A stretch of DNA of 64,000 bases, from contig JAZKAT010000053.1 in assembly GCA_040389045.1 (NCBI GenBank), positions 6,509-70,508 on the forward strand, read 5' to 3'. This DNA comes from UBA5158 sp040389045 (lineage in GTDB: Bacteria > Pseudomonadota > Gammaproteobacteria > DSM-16500). Position numbers and translations under genes: made by a program. The notes under the pieces are model-generated. The model had not been told where the DNA came from and made no database searches. It saw only the letters and a program-made list of their open reading frames with translations. This document shows positions 8,710-17,187 of this stretch, piece by piece (position 1 is the first letter of the stretch; every line of letters starts with the position of its first letter).

Positions 8710-9639
8710 ATGACAGATCAAATATGTCCTGTATGTTGTGGACAAGCTAAAGTTGCAAAAGCTGATCATGCTCTGCATGTTTACTGCCATCGATGCTGTG
8801 ATTTTTTCATAGATAAAGAGGTTGTAGATGATTTCCAAAAGGAGTTAAAAGATATAGTTATCACTGCGAAAATAAGTGGGTGGGCGAGAGAAAATCAGCG
8901 AGTAAAAATTGATAACAAGACATTTGTATGGTTAGTAAATAAATTGGAAGTCCCAAATGTTTATGAAAAAGCGCAACGATTAATTAAGTGGTTAAATAAA
9001 AAAACTGTGCATCCAGGCCAAGCAGTGCCAATCATGCTATTACCACAACATGAATCTCTAATAGAGTTACTATCAGTTTGTTGGGCGTGCAATGATGTTG
9101 AGGTGAACTATTTGATAAGTTATCTTTTAGATAAAAACTATTTAACGATAAACCGTGTTAGAAGCTACGAAGATTTTACACTTACAATAACTCCCTTAGG
9201 TTTTTCATATATTGAAGAAATACAAAAGAATCTAAATAGTAATTTAGGATTTTGTGCAATGTGGTTTGATGAGTCAGTGAAACCTGCTTGGGAGCAGGCA
9301 ATTGAACCCGCTATAAAAGCGGCTGGGTATGAAGCGAAGCGTATAGATGCACATCCTCATAACGGAGTCATTGTGGATGAGATTATTGCATTAATACGTG
9401 GTAGTAAATTTGTAGTAGCTGATTTAACGGGGAGTCGAGGGGGCGTTTATTATGAAGCAGGCTTTGCGAAAGGTTTTGGATTAGAAACTATATTTACGTG
9501 CAGAGAAGATTGTTTATCCGATTTACATTTTGACGTACGTCATTACAATTTCTTGAAATGGGATTCTAGTAAGTATGAAGAATTTAAAAAAAATTTAATC
9601 TTCAGAATAGAAAGTACATTGGGAAGGGGAAATAAATGA
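8710..9639 (+). CDS. zinc-ribbon protein with nucleoside 2-deoxyribosyltransferase-like (TIR-related) C-terminal domain
   Basis: 309 residues from the ATG at 8710; an upstream in-frame ATG overlaps the preceding gene and is less likely, and AGG lies just before 8710. The N-terminus has a CPVC...C..C zinc-ribbon pattern (Cys6, 9, 26, 29). A middle helical region follows. From about residue 180 the pattern GFCAMWFDESV, RIDAHPHNGVIVDEII, KFVVADLTG and GGVYYEAGFAKGFG matches the nucleoside 2-deoxyribosyltransferase-like fold, with Glu249 in the position of the catalytic glutamate. Such domains hydrolyse or transfer N-glycosidic bonds and, like TIR domains, occur as effectors in bacterial immunity. 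Function here is inferred. Confidence 0.7.
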   Translation: MTDQICPVCCGQAKVAKADHALHVYCHRCCDFFIDKEVVDDFQKELKDIVITAKISGWARENQRVKIDNKTFVWLVNKLEVPNVYEKAQRLIKWLNKKTVHPGQAVPIMLLPQHESLIELLSVCWACNDVEVNYLISYLLDKNYLTINRVRSYEDFTLTITPLGFSYIEEIQKNLNSNLGFCAMWFDESVKPAWEQAIEPAIKAAGYEAKRIDAHPHNGVIVDEIIALIRGSKFVVADLTGSRGGVYYEAGFAKGFGLETIFTCREDCLSDLHFDVRHYNFLKWDSSKYEEFKKNLIFRIESTLGRGNK

Positions 9640-9734
9640 AGTTTGCTTTCAAAATGCTTGAAGGTCGTTAAGGTGATGGGTTATTTGGGGTAGGGTTTCA
9701 ATTCATGTATTATCTGATGTTATTTTATGCTGAT

Positions 9735-10784
9735 TCATTTATTCATAATTGATTGGCTTACATTGTCATATGTTGGCATTAAGGTGTGCTTACTGATATC
9801 CATTCTATTTAGACGCCTTAGTAGTTCTTCCTTTTCACTAGCAATTAATTCTATTTTTCTCAGGTATTGATTTTGTGGAATTGGAACGTGTACATGATTG
9901 GTGTAGGTTGTCAATAAATACTGGTCGAGGGTCGGCCATTCCCCATGAGTGTAATAATAAGTTTCTGCGCCTAACATGTCTGTGAATAAACCTTTTTGTA
10001 AAGACAAGAATTCAAGACCAGATTTGGTTAATTTGTCATAAAAGGATATTTGACCATATCCAATATTAGCATTTAAATATTTTTTATTCAAAGCCCAAAC
10101 AGCGATATTATCTTCACCAGTATGATTGAATGCTGAAAAAAATCCTGCAATTAATGGTTCCTGTGACCAGTCTAATAACCTTGATAAAATATTATGGTGT
10201 CGGGCTATAGCATAAGATTCTGGATAGTGGAATTCAACCAATCGTCTGAAACCAGAGCGAAGTTGAATTTTAAAACCAAAATTATGATGGGTGAAATCAG
10301 CAACTAAATCATTAATTAAACGATTATAAAAATATTTAACCGAGCTAATACCTGAATGTTGAGCTTCGAATAATTTTAGAGTTGGGGTGCTTAAGCGAAC
10401 TCTATTGCATTCCAAAAGAAAATTCTCAGTCAACATAATTTCTATAAAAGCGGCTTTAATAATTTCAGATAAATTTCGCTTTTGAATTTCGCTTAGTCTA
10501 TAGCGATTATCACCCACCATATTATTAATGGTTGCGTCCATATTTGGAACTGTATCAATCAGTTTAGTATGAAGCTTAGAAAAAATTGTTTGATATGCCA
10601 GTTCGCTGCTAGTGTTTGAATTCAATTTTCTATAGAGACTTGGGATGAGTTGACTATTTGAGCTTTGGCCTCGAAAAATCCATTCACAGTTTGAATTTTG
10701 TTCCCACCAAGAAGAATTGCATAGGCTTAATTCTTTTAAAAAATCCTCAGCCGTATTGTATGTTACGGTTTCGATACTGCTCAT
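9735..10784 (-). CDS. FRG domain protein 1
   Basis: 349 residues. The FRG domain (PF08867) is recognised by WIFRGQ (residues 35-40) with PSLYRK, and by ARHHNILSRLLDW (194-206) followed by an apolar helix PLIAGFFSAF. The long helical insertion between the two motifs is usual for FRG proteins. The biochemical role of FRG is not established to my knowledge; such genes are common in mobile and defence-type regions. GGGAAGAAG precedes the ATG. It lies 75 bases downstream of a second FRG gene. Confidence 0.8.
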   Translation of the reverse strand: MSSIETVTYNTAEDFLKELSLCNSSWWEQNSNCEWIFRGQSSNSQLIPSLYRKLNSNTSSELAYQTIFSKLHTKLIDTVPNMDATINNMVGDNRYRLSEIQKRNLSEIIKAAFIEIMLTENFLLECNRVRLSTPTLKLFEAQHSGISSVKYFYNRLINDLVADFTHHNFGFKIQLRSGFRRLVEFHYPESYAIARHHNILSRLLDWSQEPLIAGFFSAFNHTGEDNIAVWALNKKYLNANIGYGQISFYDKLTKSGLEFLSLQKGLFTDMLGAETYYYTHGEWPTLDQYLLTTYTNHVHVPIPQNQYLRKIELIASEKEELLRRLNRMDISKHTLMPTYDNVSQSIMNK

Positions 10785-10859
10785 CTTCTTCCCTTGTGTG
10801 CAATAACAGTCAATATTAACAATGCTAATAAATTTATGTATGTCGTAACAAATTATTAT

Positions 10860-11879
10860 CTATAAGCTATCTAGCTCTGGTAACAGAAAAGCCTTGTTAA
10901 TGTTATGTTTCTCCAAATGTTCTTTCAGAATGAGTAGGGTTTCTAAATTAACTTCAACATTAAATCGAGTAAAATCAAAAAACTTCGTGTCAACACCATT
11001 CACAGCACGGGCGTTATAATAATTCAATGAAGGAAACTCATTATGCTGCATGAAATGACTGCAAGTATTTTTAAAAAATATGAAAGCACCCTTTTGGTTA
11101 ATTGCTCTTTGATTCAAGATAATTTCACTTCTGCTTTTCATATCAAAGGGCATTTGATCGCCAGTATTAATTTTTTCGCAGGTAAATATTGATAAAGTTT
11201 TAGGAAAGTTAGGCAGCTTTGTGAGGCGATAAGATTGTGTAATTGGATCTATTTCTATCAATTTGTGAATTGCAAAATAAATAGCAACTAGATAGTTAAG
11301 CGACCAATCCATTGCGCTGGTGGCCACGCCATAATGTTGAGAGAAGGTTTCATCCAATCCAGTAACGTCTTCAATTGGTTTGGCCTTTCGTCTAGTGCCG
11401 TTAAGAAAGTCGTAGTTAATGAGCCATGGATAGGTGCCTTGAATAAGATGAACAAAGGATTTTACTTCTGTCCAAAATTGTTCGCCTCTCATTTCTATTA
11501 ACTCAAGGTCTTTAGGGGAGGCATACTTAGGGTTTTTTCTCAAAAAATCATGAAGTTTATGATTATACTGCGTGAGGTGAATATTGTAGTTGAAGAATCG
11601 TTGTATGACTGGCGGCACAAGACTATGATATTGATGTTGTTTAGTATAGTCTTTGACAAAATTTTTGATTTCTTCATTAACAAACCATTTGTTTATTTCG
11701 GCTCTTGATACAGGAAATTCATTAGCTGTTGCGATGAGAGTTTGTTGTCTATATGCATTAGGGACAAGGAAATATGCGGCATTTTCATGTCCACGGAAGG
11801 CGACGTTCTTGGATTTCCCAAAAAAATCAAGTTTCTCTAAAAGATCCTGTGCATTTTGTATGTAAGGGTGAGTTTTCAT
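10860..11879 (-). CDS. FRG domain protein 2
   Basis: 339 residues, a second, diverged FRG-domain protein: AFRGHENAAYFLVPNAYR (about residues 27-44) and FSQHYGVATSAMDWS (179-193), then an apolar helix LVAIYFAIHKL. Compared with protein 1 and the usual TRLLDW pattern, the arginine and both leucines of the second motif are replaced (TSAMDW). One of the pair may therefore be inactive or differ in ligand. Same strand as protein 1, probably one operon. Confidence 0.78.
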   Translation of the reverse strand: MKTHPYIQNAQDLLEKLDFFGKSKNVAFRGHENAAYFLVPNAYRQQTLIATANEFPVSRAEINKWFVNEEIKNFVKDYTKQHQYHSLVPPVIQRFFNYNIHLTQYNHKLHDFLRKNPKYASPKDLELIEMRGEQFWTEVKSFVHLIQGTYPWLINYDFLNGTRRKAKPIEDVTGLDETFSQHYGVATSAMDWSLNYLVAIYFAIHKLIEIDPITQSYRLTKLPNFPKTLSIFTCEKINTGDQMPFDMKSRSEIILNQRAINQKGAFIFFKNTCSHFMQHNEFPSLNYYNARAVNGVDTKFFDFTRFNVEVNLETLLILKEHLEKHNINKAFLLPELDSL

Positions 11880-11963
11880 ATTTTATAAATAGAATTATTA
11901 AGGCGTTAATTTTAACATAGAGAAAAAAGAATTTGCAATTTATAAGTTAAATATGAAAATTTT

Positions 11964-12452
11964 TTAGCAGGTGTGTTTGGCTGTTATCAGAAATATCAGA
12001 TATATCGAAGCAAGTGTTAACCAAATTAGTTTGGTAACAAAGCAAATCCTGCTCGAGGTAGTAAAGCCAGGCGGGGGATCAAGCTCAGATTTTCTTTTTA
12101 TAGTTCCTTGCTCGATTAATCTATCATAAGTAGATGCAAGATTTTTATAAGCTTCACTTGATAATAAGTATTGAGCAACATCCGATAAGAAAAATAAAAC
12201 TAGCAAAACAAGCACTGTGTTAATCTCAAATTCGGTTATGAATCCATATTGATTAGAAATTATAAACCAGCATATACCACCTTCTCCTAAGGCTAATTGT
12301 CTACATGTACTAGATAGAATTGCTGTGTGATGCCTGTATAGTATCCAATAACGCTCCCTAACATACAAAAGAAGTTTCTCTTTTAAGCGAGCGGTTTTAT
12401 TTTTGTTTTCTTTTTTATTAGTAAGCTTTTCTTGTGAATTAATGTCTACCAT
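11964..12452 (-). CDS. hypothetical membrane protein
   Basis: 162 residues. A basic, Lys/Asn-rich N-terminus of about 30 residues is followed by an amphipathic helix and three hydrophobic segments (around 60-75, 80-96 and 138-160). No family recognised; the layout recalls small multi-helix proteins found beside nucleotide-dependent effectors, but no motif proves this. Its ATG overlaps the stop of the upstream secreted-protein gene by 7 bases, so the pair is translationally coupled. Confidence 0.6.
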   Translation of the reverse strand: MVDINSQEKLTNKKENKNKTARLKEKLLLYVRERYWILYRHHTAILSSTCRQLALGEGGICWFIISNQYGFITEFEINTVLVLLVLFFLSDVAQYLLSSEAYKNLASTYDRLIEQGTIKRKSELDPPPGFTTSSRICFVTKLIWLTLASIYLIFLITAKHTC

Positions 12453-12805
12453 TTTTTTGGCTCGCTTGGCATCTCTTCACCACCTTGTAAACGTGACATC
12501 ACTTCGCGAATTTTATTATGGAGGGGATGGTTGGATGAGTTTTTATTTAAATCATCCATTTCAGTTTTACTTAAGGATAGCTGTTCGGATTTTCCATGGG
12601 AAATTATTGTGAATGTTAAATGATTATCGCTGCTACTTGATATCTTAACTTCAGCAGATTTATCATATTTTTTAACTATATTAGTAATTGTGTTATTGAG
12701 ATCTTTTTGATTTTGGGCAGATGACATATCCTCATTTCCTTTTGCATATGTAAGTAATGGGAAAATCAACAAAAGCAGCCTAATAATTCTAAATAGACCA
12801 ATCAT
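12446..12805 (-). CDS. hypothetical secreted or anchored protein
   Basis: 119 residues with a signal sequence (MIGLFRIIRLLLLIFPLLTYAKG) and a small polar domain. The mature part is Ser/Asn/Lys-rich with regular beta-type spacing (AEVKISSSSDNHLTFTIISH). GAGGAA stands 7 bases before the ATG. It is the first gene of a two-gene unit with the membrane protein downstream. No family recognised. Confidence 0.6.
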   Translation of the reverse strand: MIGLFRIIRLLLLIFPLLTYAKGNEDMSSAQNQKDLNNTITNIVKKYDKSAEVKISSSSDNHLTFTIISHGKSEQLSLSKTEMDDLNKNSSNHPLHNKIREVMSRLQGGEEMPSEPKKW

Positions 12806-13146
12806 TAAAAATTCCTCAAATCAGGAAGGCTATCTAATTAGTATATCTATGTTTGATATTAAGAATGTCGAGGTAATGTTAAAATAAATACATTATGCTC
12901 ATTTTATATTCAATAATCTGCTAATTGATTCTTTTTGTGTCTTTGAGAGTTTGGGCGTAAAAATAGGCAACAGGCAATTTCAAAACTTTCGCAATACGCC
13001 AAATCGGTCAGACTCATATTCATTCCGCGGTGGCGGCTTAAAAAGTTAGCCTCTAATCTGGCTTCTTTGTATCTTTTGCAAAGGGGTGAACGATCCATTA
13101 AAAGCTCGTAAAGTAATTAACAACACTATTTACTTTCGCGAATAAC
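12806..13146. other. intergenic stretch without a convincing gene
   Basis: AT-rich spacer between two minus-strand operons. The only open frame, a 62-codon minus-strand frame at 12910-13098, has no ribosome-binding site and an atypical composition, and I do not count it as a gene. Confidence 0.5.
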
Positions 13147-13455
13147 CTATACTTGAACTTCTTCGGAATCATTTTCAATTAGCTCATAATGTTTATTGTT
13201 GTATTCAAAATATATTTTATTATTTTGTTTTTCTATTTGAACTTGTAATTCTTCACATGTGGCGTTCTGAGTTCTGGTATAGAAGTTTAAATCTTCCATA
13301 GTCATTGCTTCTGACATTCCTTTAGGGGCGGCTAATGAGGGGGTAGTGGCATTTTTTCTTGCTGTATTCTCATCATTAGACCAAATTATTATTTCTCTAA
13401 ATTCATCCTGTTTTATTTTTGGTTTGAGTATAAAAACTTTAGGTTTATTAATCAT
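13147..13455 (-). CDS. hypothetical small protein
   Basis: 102 residues, soluble, Lys/Glu/Asn-rich: a basic N-terminus (INKPKVFILKPKIKQDEF) and an acidic C-terminus (YELIENDSEEVQV). No family recognised. It is the last of three minus-strand genes with similar composition, 32 bases after the LRR gene, and may belong with those effector-like proteins. Confidence 0.5.
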   Translation of the reverse strand: MINKPKVFILKPKIKQDEFREIIIWSNDENTARKNATTPSLAAPKGMSEAMTMEDLNFYTRTQNATCEELQVQIEKQNNKIYFEYNNKHYELIENDSEEVQV

Positions 13456-13487
13456 AATACTTAATTCCTAGATAGCAAAACACAGTA

Positions 13488-14192
13488 TTATCTTTTTATG
13501 TTTAAATTATTAGAAATCCCGGGTTTTTCCATTTCATCGAGCTTTGATCTCAAAGACTTCCTTTGCTCCTCAGTGCAAACAAAACCATCAAATGCCGTTG
13601 CTATAGAAGCTTTATCAAGTTTATGTGTAGCAGCATTCGTATTTATAATTTTTAATAATCCTGGCGCTGAGAGATTTGCTCCAGAAAAATCAACTTCTTT
13701 TACCATAGAGGTTTTTTCAACAAATGATAATGCAGCATCATCACCTATCCTAGACAATCTCAAAGATAGTATATTAACAGGAACTGTTGATAATGCTTTT
13801 GCTGACTTAATGCTAATATCGGTACCCTGAATAAATAAACTTTCTAGCTCAATGTTTCTTGATTTTAGTGCTTTAACAAGATTGAGAATATCATCTTCAT
13901 CAAATTTAAGATAATTCAATGTTAGATTTTTAACAATAGTGTTTTGAGATAATGCTGAGAAAAATAAGTTTTTTTCCTCTTTCGTCAACACTCGGTTCTT
14001 AAGTGATTTATTCGTTACAATGATGCTTAAAAGTGTTGAATCGTTGTTATTTAAACGGTCTATCTCAAGTATTTGTTTGACCTTAGCGTAAGTAACAGCA
14101 GATGGTGACTTTTCCTCATCCTCAAAAAAATTAGTTTTGTTCGGATGTTTGTGTTCATCTGTCTGAAAAGCGGGCGTTCTTGGTTTGCTCAT
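13488..14192 (-). CDS. leucine-rich-repeat protein, candidate secreted effector
   Basis: 234 residues. From about residue 55 to 200 the sequence shows repeats of the ribonuclease-inhibitor LRR type: TIVKNLTLNYLKFDEDDIL, LESLFIQGTDISIKSAKAL, NILSLRLSRIGDDAALSF, VKEVDFSGANLSAPGLLKI, each with the L..L.L....... pattern. LRRs of this type mediate protein binding and are frequent in effectors of intracellular bacteria. No signal peptide. GGAGA precedes the start; the gene begins 11 bases after the stop of the upstream gene, so an operon is likely. Confidence 0.65.
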   Translation of the reverse strand: MSKPRTPAFQTDEHKHPNKTNFFEDEEKSPSAVTYAKVKQILEIDRLNNNDSTLLSIIVTNKSLKNRVLTKEEKNLFFSALSQNTIVKNLTLNYLKFDEDDILNLVKALKSRNIELESLFIQGTDISIKSAKALSTVPVNILSLRLSRIGDDAALSFVEKTSMVKEVDFSGANLSAPGLLKIINTNAATHKLDKASIATAFDGFVCTEEQRKSLRSKLDEMEKPGISNNLNIKR

Positions 14193-14203
14193 GACTTTTT
14201 CTC

Positions 14204-15139
14204 CTATCTCATTCTAAGACTTGATGGTTTTAAGGGCTGTGATTCAGTGAACTCTTCAGGGTGCTTGTTAGCATATTCAATTTTGTTCATTATAACTTGG
14301 TGCCTCTTAGCTATATGATCTTCAGTTATAACCCCTTTAGGGGAAATTCTTTTACCAGTGTCATCAATGTATTCACCAGTAATTATTTTTGCTTGTTGCA
14401 CACTTAATCCAGCAGCTTTATGAAAGTCATGGCCAAGTAGAGTAACCTCTCCTTTGTAGCCAACTAATTCTATTTGTTTAAATCCCCTATCATTTAGGGC
14501 TTTAAAAAGACTATCTACCATGCTGTCGCTGTAACAGCAAAATAACTTTAATTTCTTGTGTTCTTTGCTTAACCCTTTTAATTCTAAATGTGCAGCGAGC
14601 TGTTGGCTGTTAAATTCAATATCGTCACCTGACTTCGTTAGCCCACCTATTGTACCCCTTGGCTTATGGTTTTCACCGTCAACGAAGGTATGGCAATGAA
14701 TATATAATATACCATCACCAGGAATATGTCTGAGGATATTGCTTTTGCTATCCATAATAACTTGTCTTCGATTTGCTTGCTGAATTCTCCATGTATCTGC
14801 GGCCTGTTCCATTTCATCTTCGCCATTTGCTAATAAATACATGAATTGTTTAGTAGTTTTTGGTATTTCATCATTTTCTAAGGGATTTCTTTGTGTTATT
14901 GAGCGTGTACGAGGCCGATTATCACTAATCGATTTATTTTCACTTTTTTCATCTATAGGCGTTTGTTGTAGAGTTTGGCTGACTTGTGGTGTTGGAAGAT
15001 TTAATCTTTGCATCATAGTAGCAGTGCTGCTGGATGTGTTAGGTAGATCACCCATAGTTCTTCTTCTAGTATGTCGGGAGACAGCATCTTCGGGATTTGG
15101 TGATTGAGTAGCCGAGCGTCTACGCCTGCTATCGCTCAT
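14204..15139 (-). CDS. candidate effector with possible clan-CD cysteine-protease-like core
   Basis: 311 residues. The first 95 residues are low-complexity and basic (SDSRRRRSATQSPN, RHTRRRT, Ser/Thr/Gln-rich), likely disordered. A globular part follows with two short hydrophobic strands ending in GILYIHCHTF (His148/His150) and KLKLFCCYSDS (Cys201/Cys202), about 50 residues apart and separated by an IGGLTKSGDDIEF segment. This strand-His ... strand-Cys layout is that of caspase-like/C80-type clan CD peptidases. No close family is recognised and the protease call is inference. It heads a three-gene unit. Confidence 0.5.
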   Translation of the reverse strand: MSDSRRRRSATQSPNPEDAVSRHTRRRTMGDLPNTSSSTATMMQRLNLPTPQVSQTLQQTPIDEKSENKSISDNRPRTRSITQRNPLENDEIPKTTKQFMYLLANGEDEMEQAADTWRIQQANRRQVIMDSKSNILRHIPGDGILYIHCHTFVDGENHKPRGTIGGLTKSGDDIEFNSQQLAAHLELKGLSKEHKKLKLFCCYSDSMVDSLFKALNDRGFKQIELVGYKGEVTLLGHDFHKAAGLSVQQAKIITGEYIDDTGKRISPKGVITEDHIAKRHQVIMNKIEYANKHPEEFTESQPLKPSSLRMR

Positions 15140-15362
15140 AAAGTTACCAAAGTATGATTAATAGTCTAATTATAGCTAAAGGAGGGCTATGCGAGGGAAA
15201 ACTAGCTTCAAATTGAAAATTTTATTAATTTGAAAATTTACTTAAAATAAAAATATTAATAAATACAATCTGTTAATGAAGTTCGCTAAATATGCATTTA
15301 TGGTTATATTTTGAACTTGACAGTAATTTGGAGAATTGGCTATACTTGCGTTACATAGTCTT

Positions 15363-15420
15363 TGTACCCGAACCGGCGCCGGATGGCGTTCTTCTCTAGA
15401 AGTCTCTAGAGTAGGGTACA
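15363..15420. repeat. GC-rich hairpin downstream of the DUF3800 gene
   Basis: TGTACCC at 15363-15369 is inverted as GGGTACA at 15414-15420. The enclosed segment holds a CCGGCGCCGG palindrome and two direct copies of TCTCTAGA. It starts 10 bases beyond the DUF3800 stop. It stands out in an AT-rich region and could be a terminator or the remnant of a small mobile repeat. Confidence 0.5.
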
Positions 15421-15429
15421 TAAGACGAC

Positions 15430-16113
15430 CTATTTAAAATCCCAGATATTCTTGATCTTACCCCGCTTCTTAAGTACATCCAACCAACGGTTGGCATCTT
15501 TACGTTTTTCACTATAACTTCTTGCAATTGCTCCCACTACCATGTCTGCCAGTTGAATAAGATTATCTGATCTAGAGTCGGTAAATTTAAATTTTTTAAT
15601 TTTGTGTTCCCCGACGGATTTTCGTAAATAAAGGCTTAATGCTTTTTTGAATTCTTTATCGCCACTTCCATCTATTTTGATTGATGCGTCTTGCAGCACA
15701 TCATTGTCATGCTGCATTAGCGATTTAACAAAATAATTGTAAAAAGAATCGGTCTCAGTTCGCAGTTTCGAACTATAGATATTTCTTTTGTTAACAACCA
15801 ATGCTCTTACTTCAAAGTCAAACTTACAAATAGCTTCGAAAAATTTATCTTTGATCGCGGCGTGCGTTTTACTGAATTTGAATTCAGGATTGATTTTAAG
15901 AGTTTGTCGAAGTTCGGCGATAGCTTTACTGGCAGCTTCTGCTTGCCTGAAATTTTTAAAAATAACCATCCCGACAACAAAGTAAGGCGTTGAACCTTTT
16001 GTCAGCTTAAATCCTGGGCAGCCACTTTCATCGATTAACACTAGCAACGGTGTATCCTTTCTTGTTTCGCAAGTGAAACGGCTAATTATCTGTGATGATG
16101 GGGTTGACGTCAA
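15430..16113 (-). CDS. DUF3800 domain protein
   Basis: 227 residues. The signature is an N-terminal LVLIDESGCPG strand with Asp-Glu, a beta-hairpin PYFVVGMVIF, and a C-terminal FTDSRSDNLIQLADMVVGAIAR helix with paired Asp. This is the DUF3800 family, an RNase-H-like fold with acidic residues that could bind metal. Its function is not established. Such genes are typical of variable, defence-rich regions. Monocistronic, with hairpin repeats on both sides. Confidence 0.8.
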   Translation of the reverse strand: MTSTPSSQIISRFTCETRKDTPLLVLIDESGCPGFKLTKGSTPYFVVGMVIFKNFRQAEAASKAIAELRQTLKINPEFKFSKTHAAIKDKFFEAICKFDFEVRALVVNKRNIYSSKLRTETDSFYNYFVKSLMQHDNDVLQDASIKIDGSGDKEFKKALSLYLRKSVGEHKIKKFKFTDSRSDNLIQLADMVVGAIARSYSEKRKDANRWLDVLKKRGKIKNIWDFK

Positions 16114-16129
16114 TTAATCTAGTAGCCGT

Positions 16130-16210
16130 ATGTAGCGCAGCGGAATACAGGTGAGCTCGATTTAAATCTTTTGATTCCCCGTATTCCGCCGCGCTGCATA
16201 CGGGCTACTA
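16130..16210. repeat. long imperfect inverted repeat, family C
   Basis: Arms of about 30 bases, TAGTAGCCGTATG... at 16130-16158 and its complement ...CATACGGGCTACTA at 16181-16210, differ at a few positions. The loop is AT-rich. It fills the spacer between the divergent DUF3800 and oxygenase genes. Part of the arm sequence (ATACGGGCTAC) recurs at 23205-23216. Confidence 0.7.
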
Positions 16211-16298
16211 TTTTTAGAAGCAAGCAGTAAGTTTGAGTTGATGCAAAAGGCAATTTTATTTAGTATGGTTTGAATTCAATGTGATATTCAGAGTTTTT

Positions 16299-17180
16299 AT
16301 GCAGAAGCCCAACCTTTTTTCATTCTTGAACCAATTTGTCAAAAATCATTATCGTTCGGGGTATCAAAATCAGCATTGGGTTCAAAAGGAATTTAATCGG
16401 GATTTTATTAATTTTGATTTAGATAATTATTATCTCAATTTGCGAGATCAGATTGTTCAATTATTAATCAAAAAAAATGTTATCACTCAGCCAATTTTAT
16501 TAGAAGATTTACATTTGCATCTTGCCAATGAGTGGAAGGCTTATGGGAATGATGGGATTGGGAAAATTGGAACTCTCTTTTATGAAACAAATGCTAAATT
16601 TAAAGAGGTGTTGCATCAATTTATTTATCATGTCCTCTATAAAAAAATTATAAAAAAACCATTTTTATTTCAAGTTACCCCTACCTTTAGAGTGCATTGT
16701 CCCGGTTCTTCAAATGCGGAATTTTTTCCGCATTATCACACCGACCTGGCGTTAGGGCATCCTCCTTATGAAATGAATTTATGGATTCCTCTCACTGCTA
16801 AACGTGACGGGCACGGTTTTTATTTGGCTTCACTTAATGATTCAAGAGAAATTGCAGATTATATTGATTATGACTTGCCAACATTGATGAATGAATCAGT
16901 TTTTAGAGAAAAGGATTATCTTGCGCTCTGTGAACCCAAATTAATTCCTGTCGAAGTAGAAGCAGGGCAGGGATTATTGTTTGATAGCAGATGTTTTCAT
17001 ACAGCAATGCCGATTAAAGATCATACCCGTATTTCAATGGATTTTCGTATTGTGTTAGAAGAAGATTTTTTAAAAGCTGACATTGTGTATGAGAACCGCG
17101 GAATACGTAGACAACTTAAGTTGTTGCCAGGCAATTATTATTATCACGCAACTTCAGCTGAATTAGACGAAGTCATATGA
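16299..17180 (+). CDS. StrG/phytanoyl-type 2-oxoglutarate Fe(II) dioxygenase-like protein
   Basis: 293 residues from the ATG at 16299 (an upstream GTG at 16281 is in frame). It has the double-stranded beta-helix iron facial triad: HYHTD (His147, Asp149) in a strand followed by ALGHPPYEMNLWIPLT, and CFHTA (His234), with Arg244 in DHTRISMDF as the likely 2-oxoglutarate anchor. The pattern resembles StrG-like oxygenases linked to sugar and secondary-metabolite clusters. It would hydroxylate a small molecule; the substrate is unknown. Eight bases separate it from the next gene. Confidence 0.65.
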   Translation: MQKPNLFSFLNQFVKNHYRSGYQNQHWVQKEFNRDFINFDLDNYYLNLRDQIVQLLIKKNVITQPILLEDLHLHLANEWKAYGNDGIGKIGTLFYETNAKFKEVLHQFIYHVLYKKIIKKPFLFQVTPTFRVHCPGSSNAEFFPHYHTDLALGHPPYEMNLWIPLTAKRDGHGFYLASLNDSREIADYIDYDLPTLMNESVFREKDYLALCEPKLIPVEVEAGQGLLFDSRCFHTAMPIKDHTRISMDFRIVLEEDFLKADIVYENRGIRRQLKLLPGNYYYHATSAELDEVI

Positions 17181-17187
17181 GAAATTT

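Noticed and set aside
12910..13098. 62-codon minus-strand frame
   Set aside because: No ribosome-binding site, no recognisable motif, composition unlike its neighbours; likely chance.
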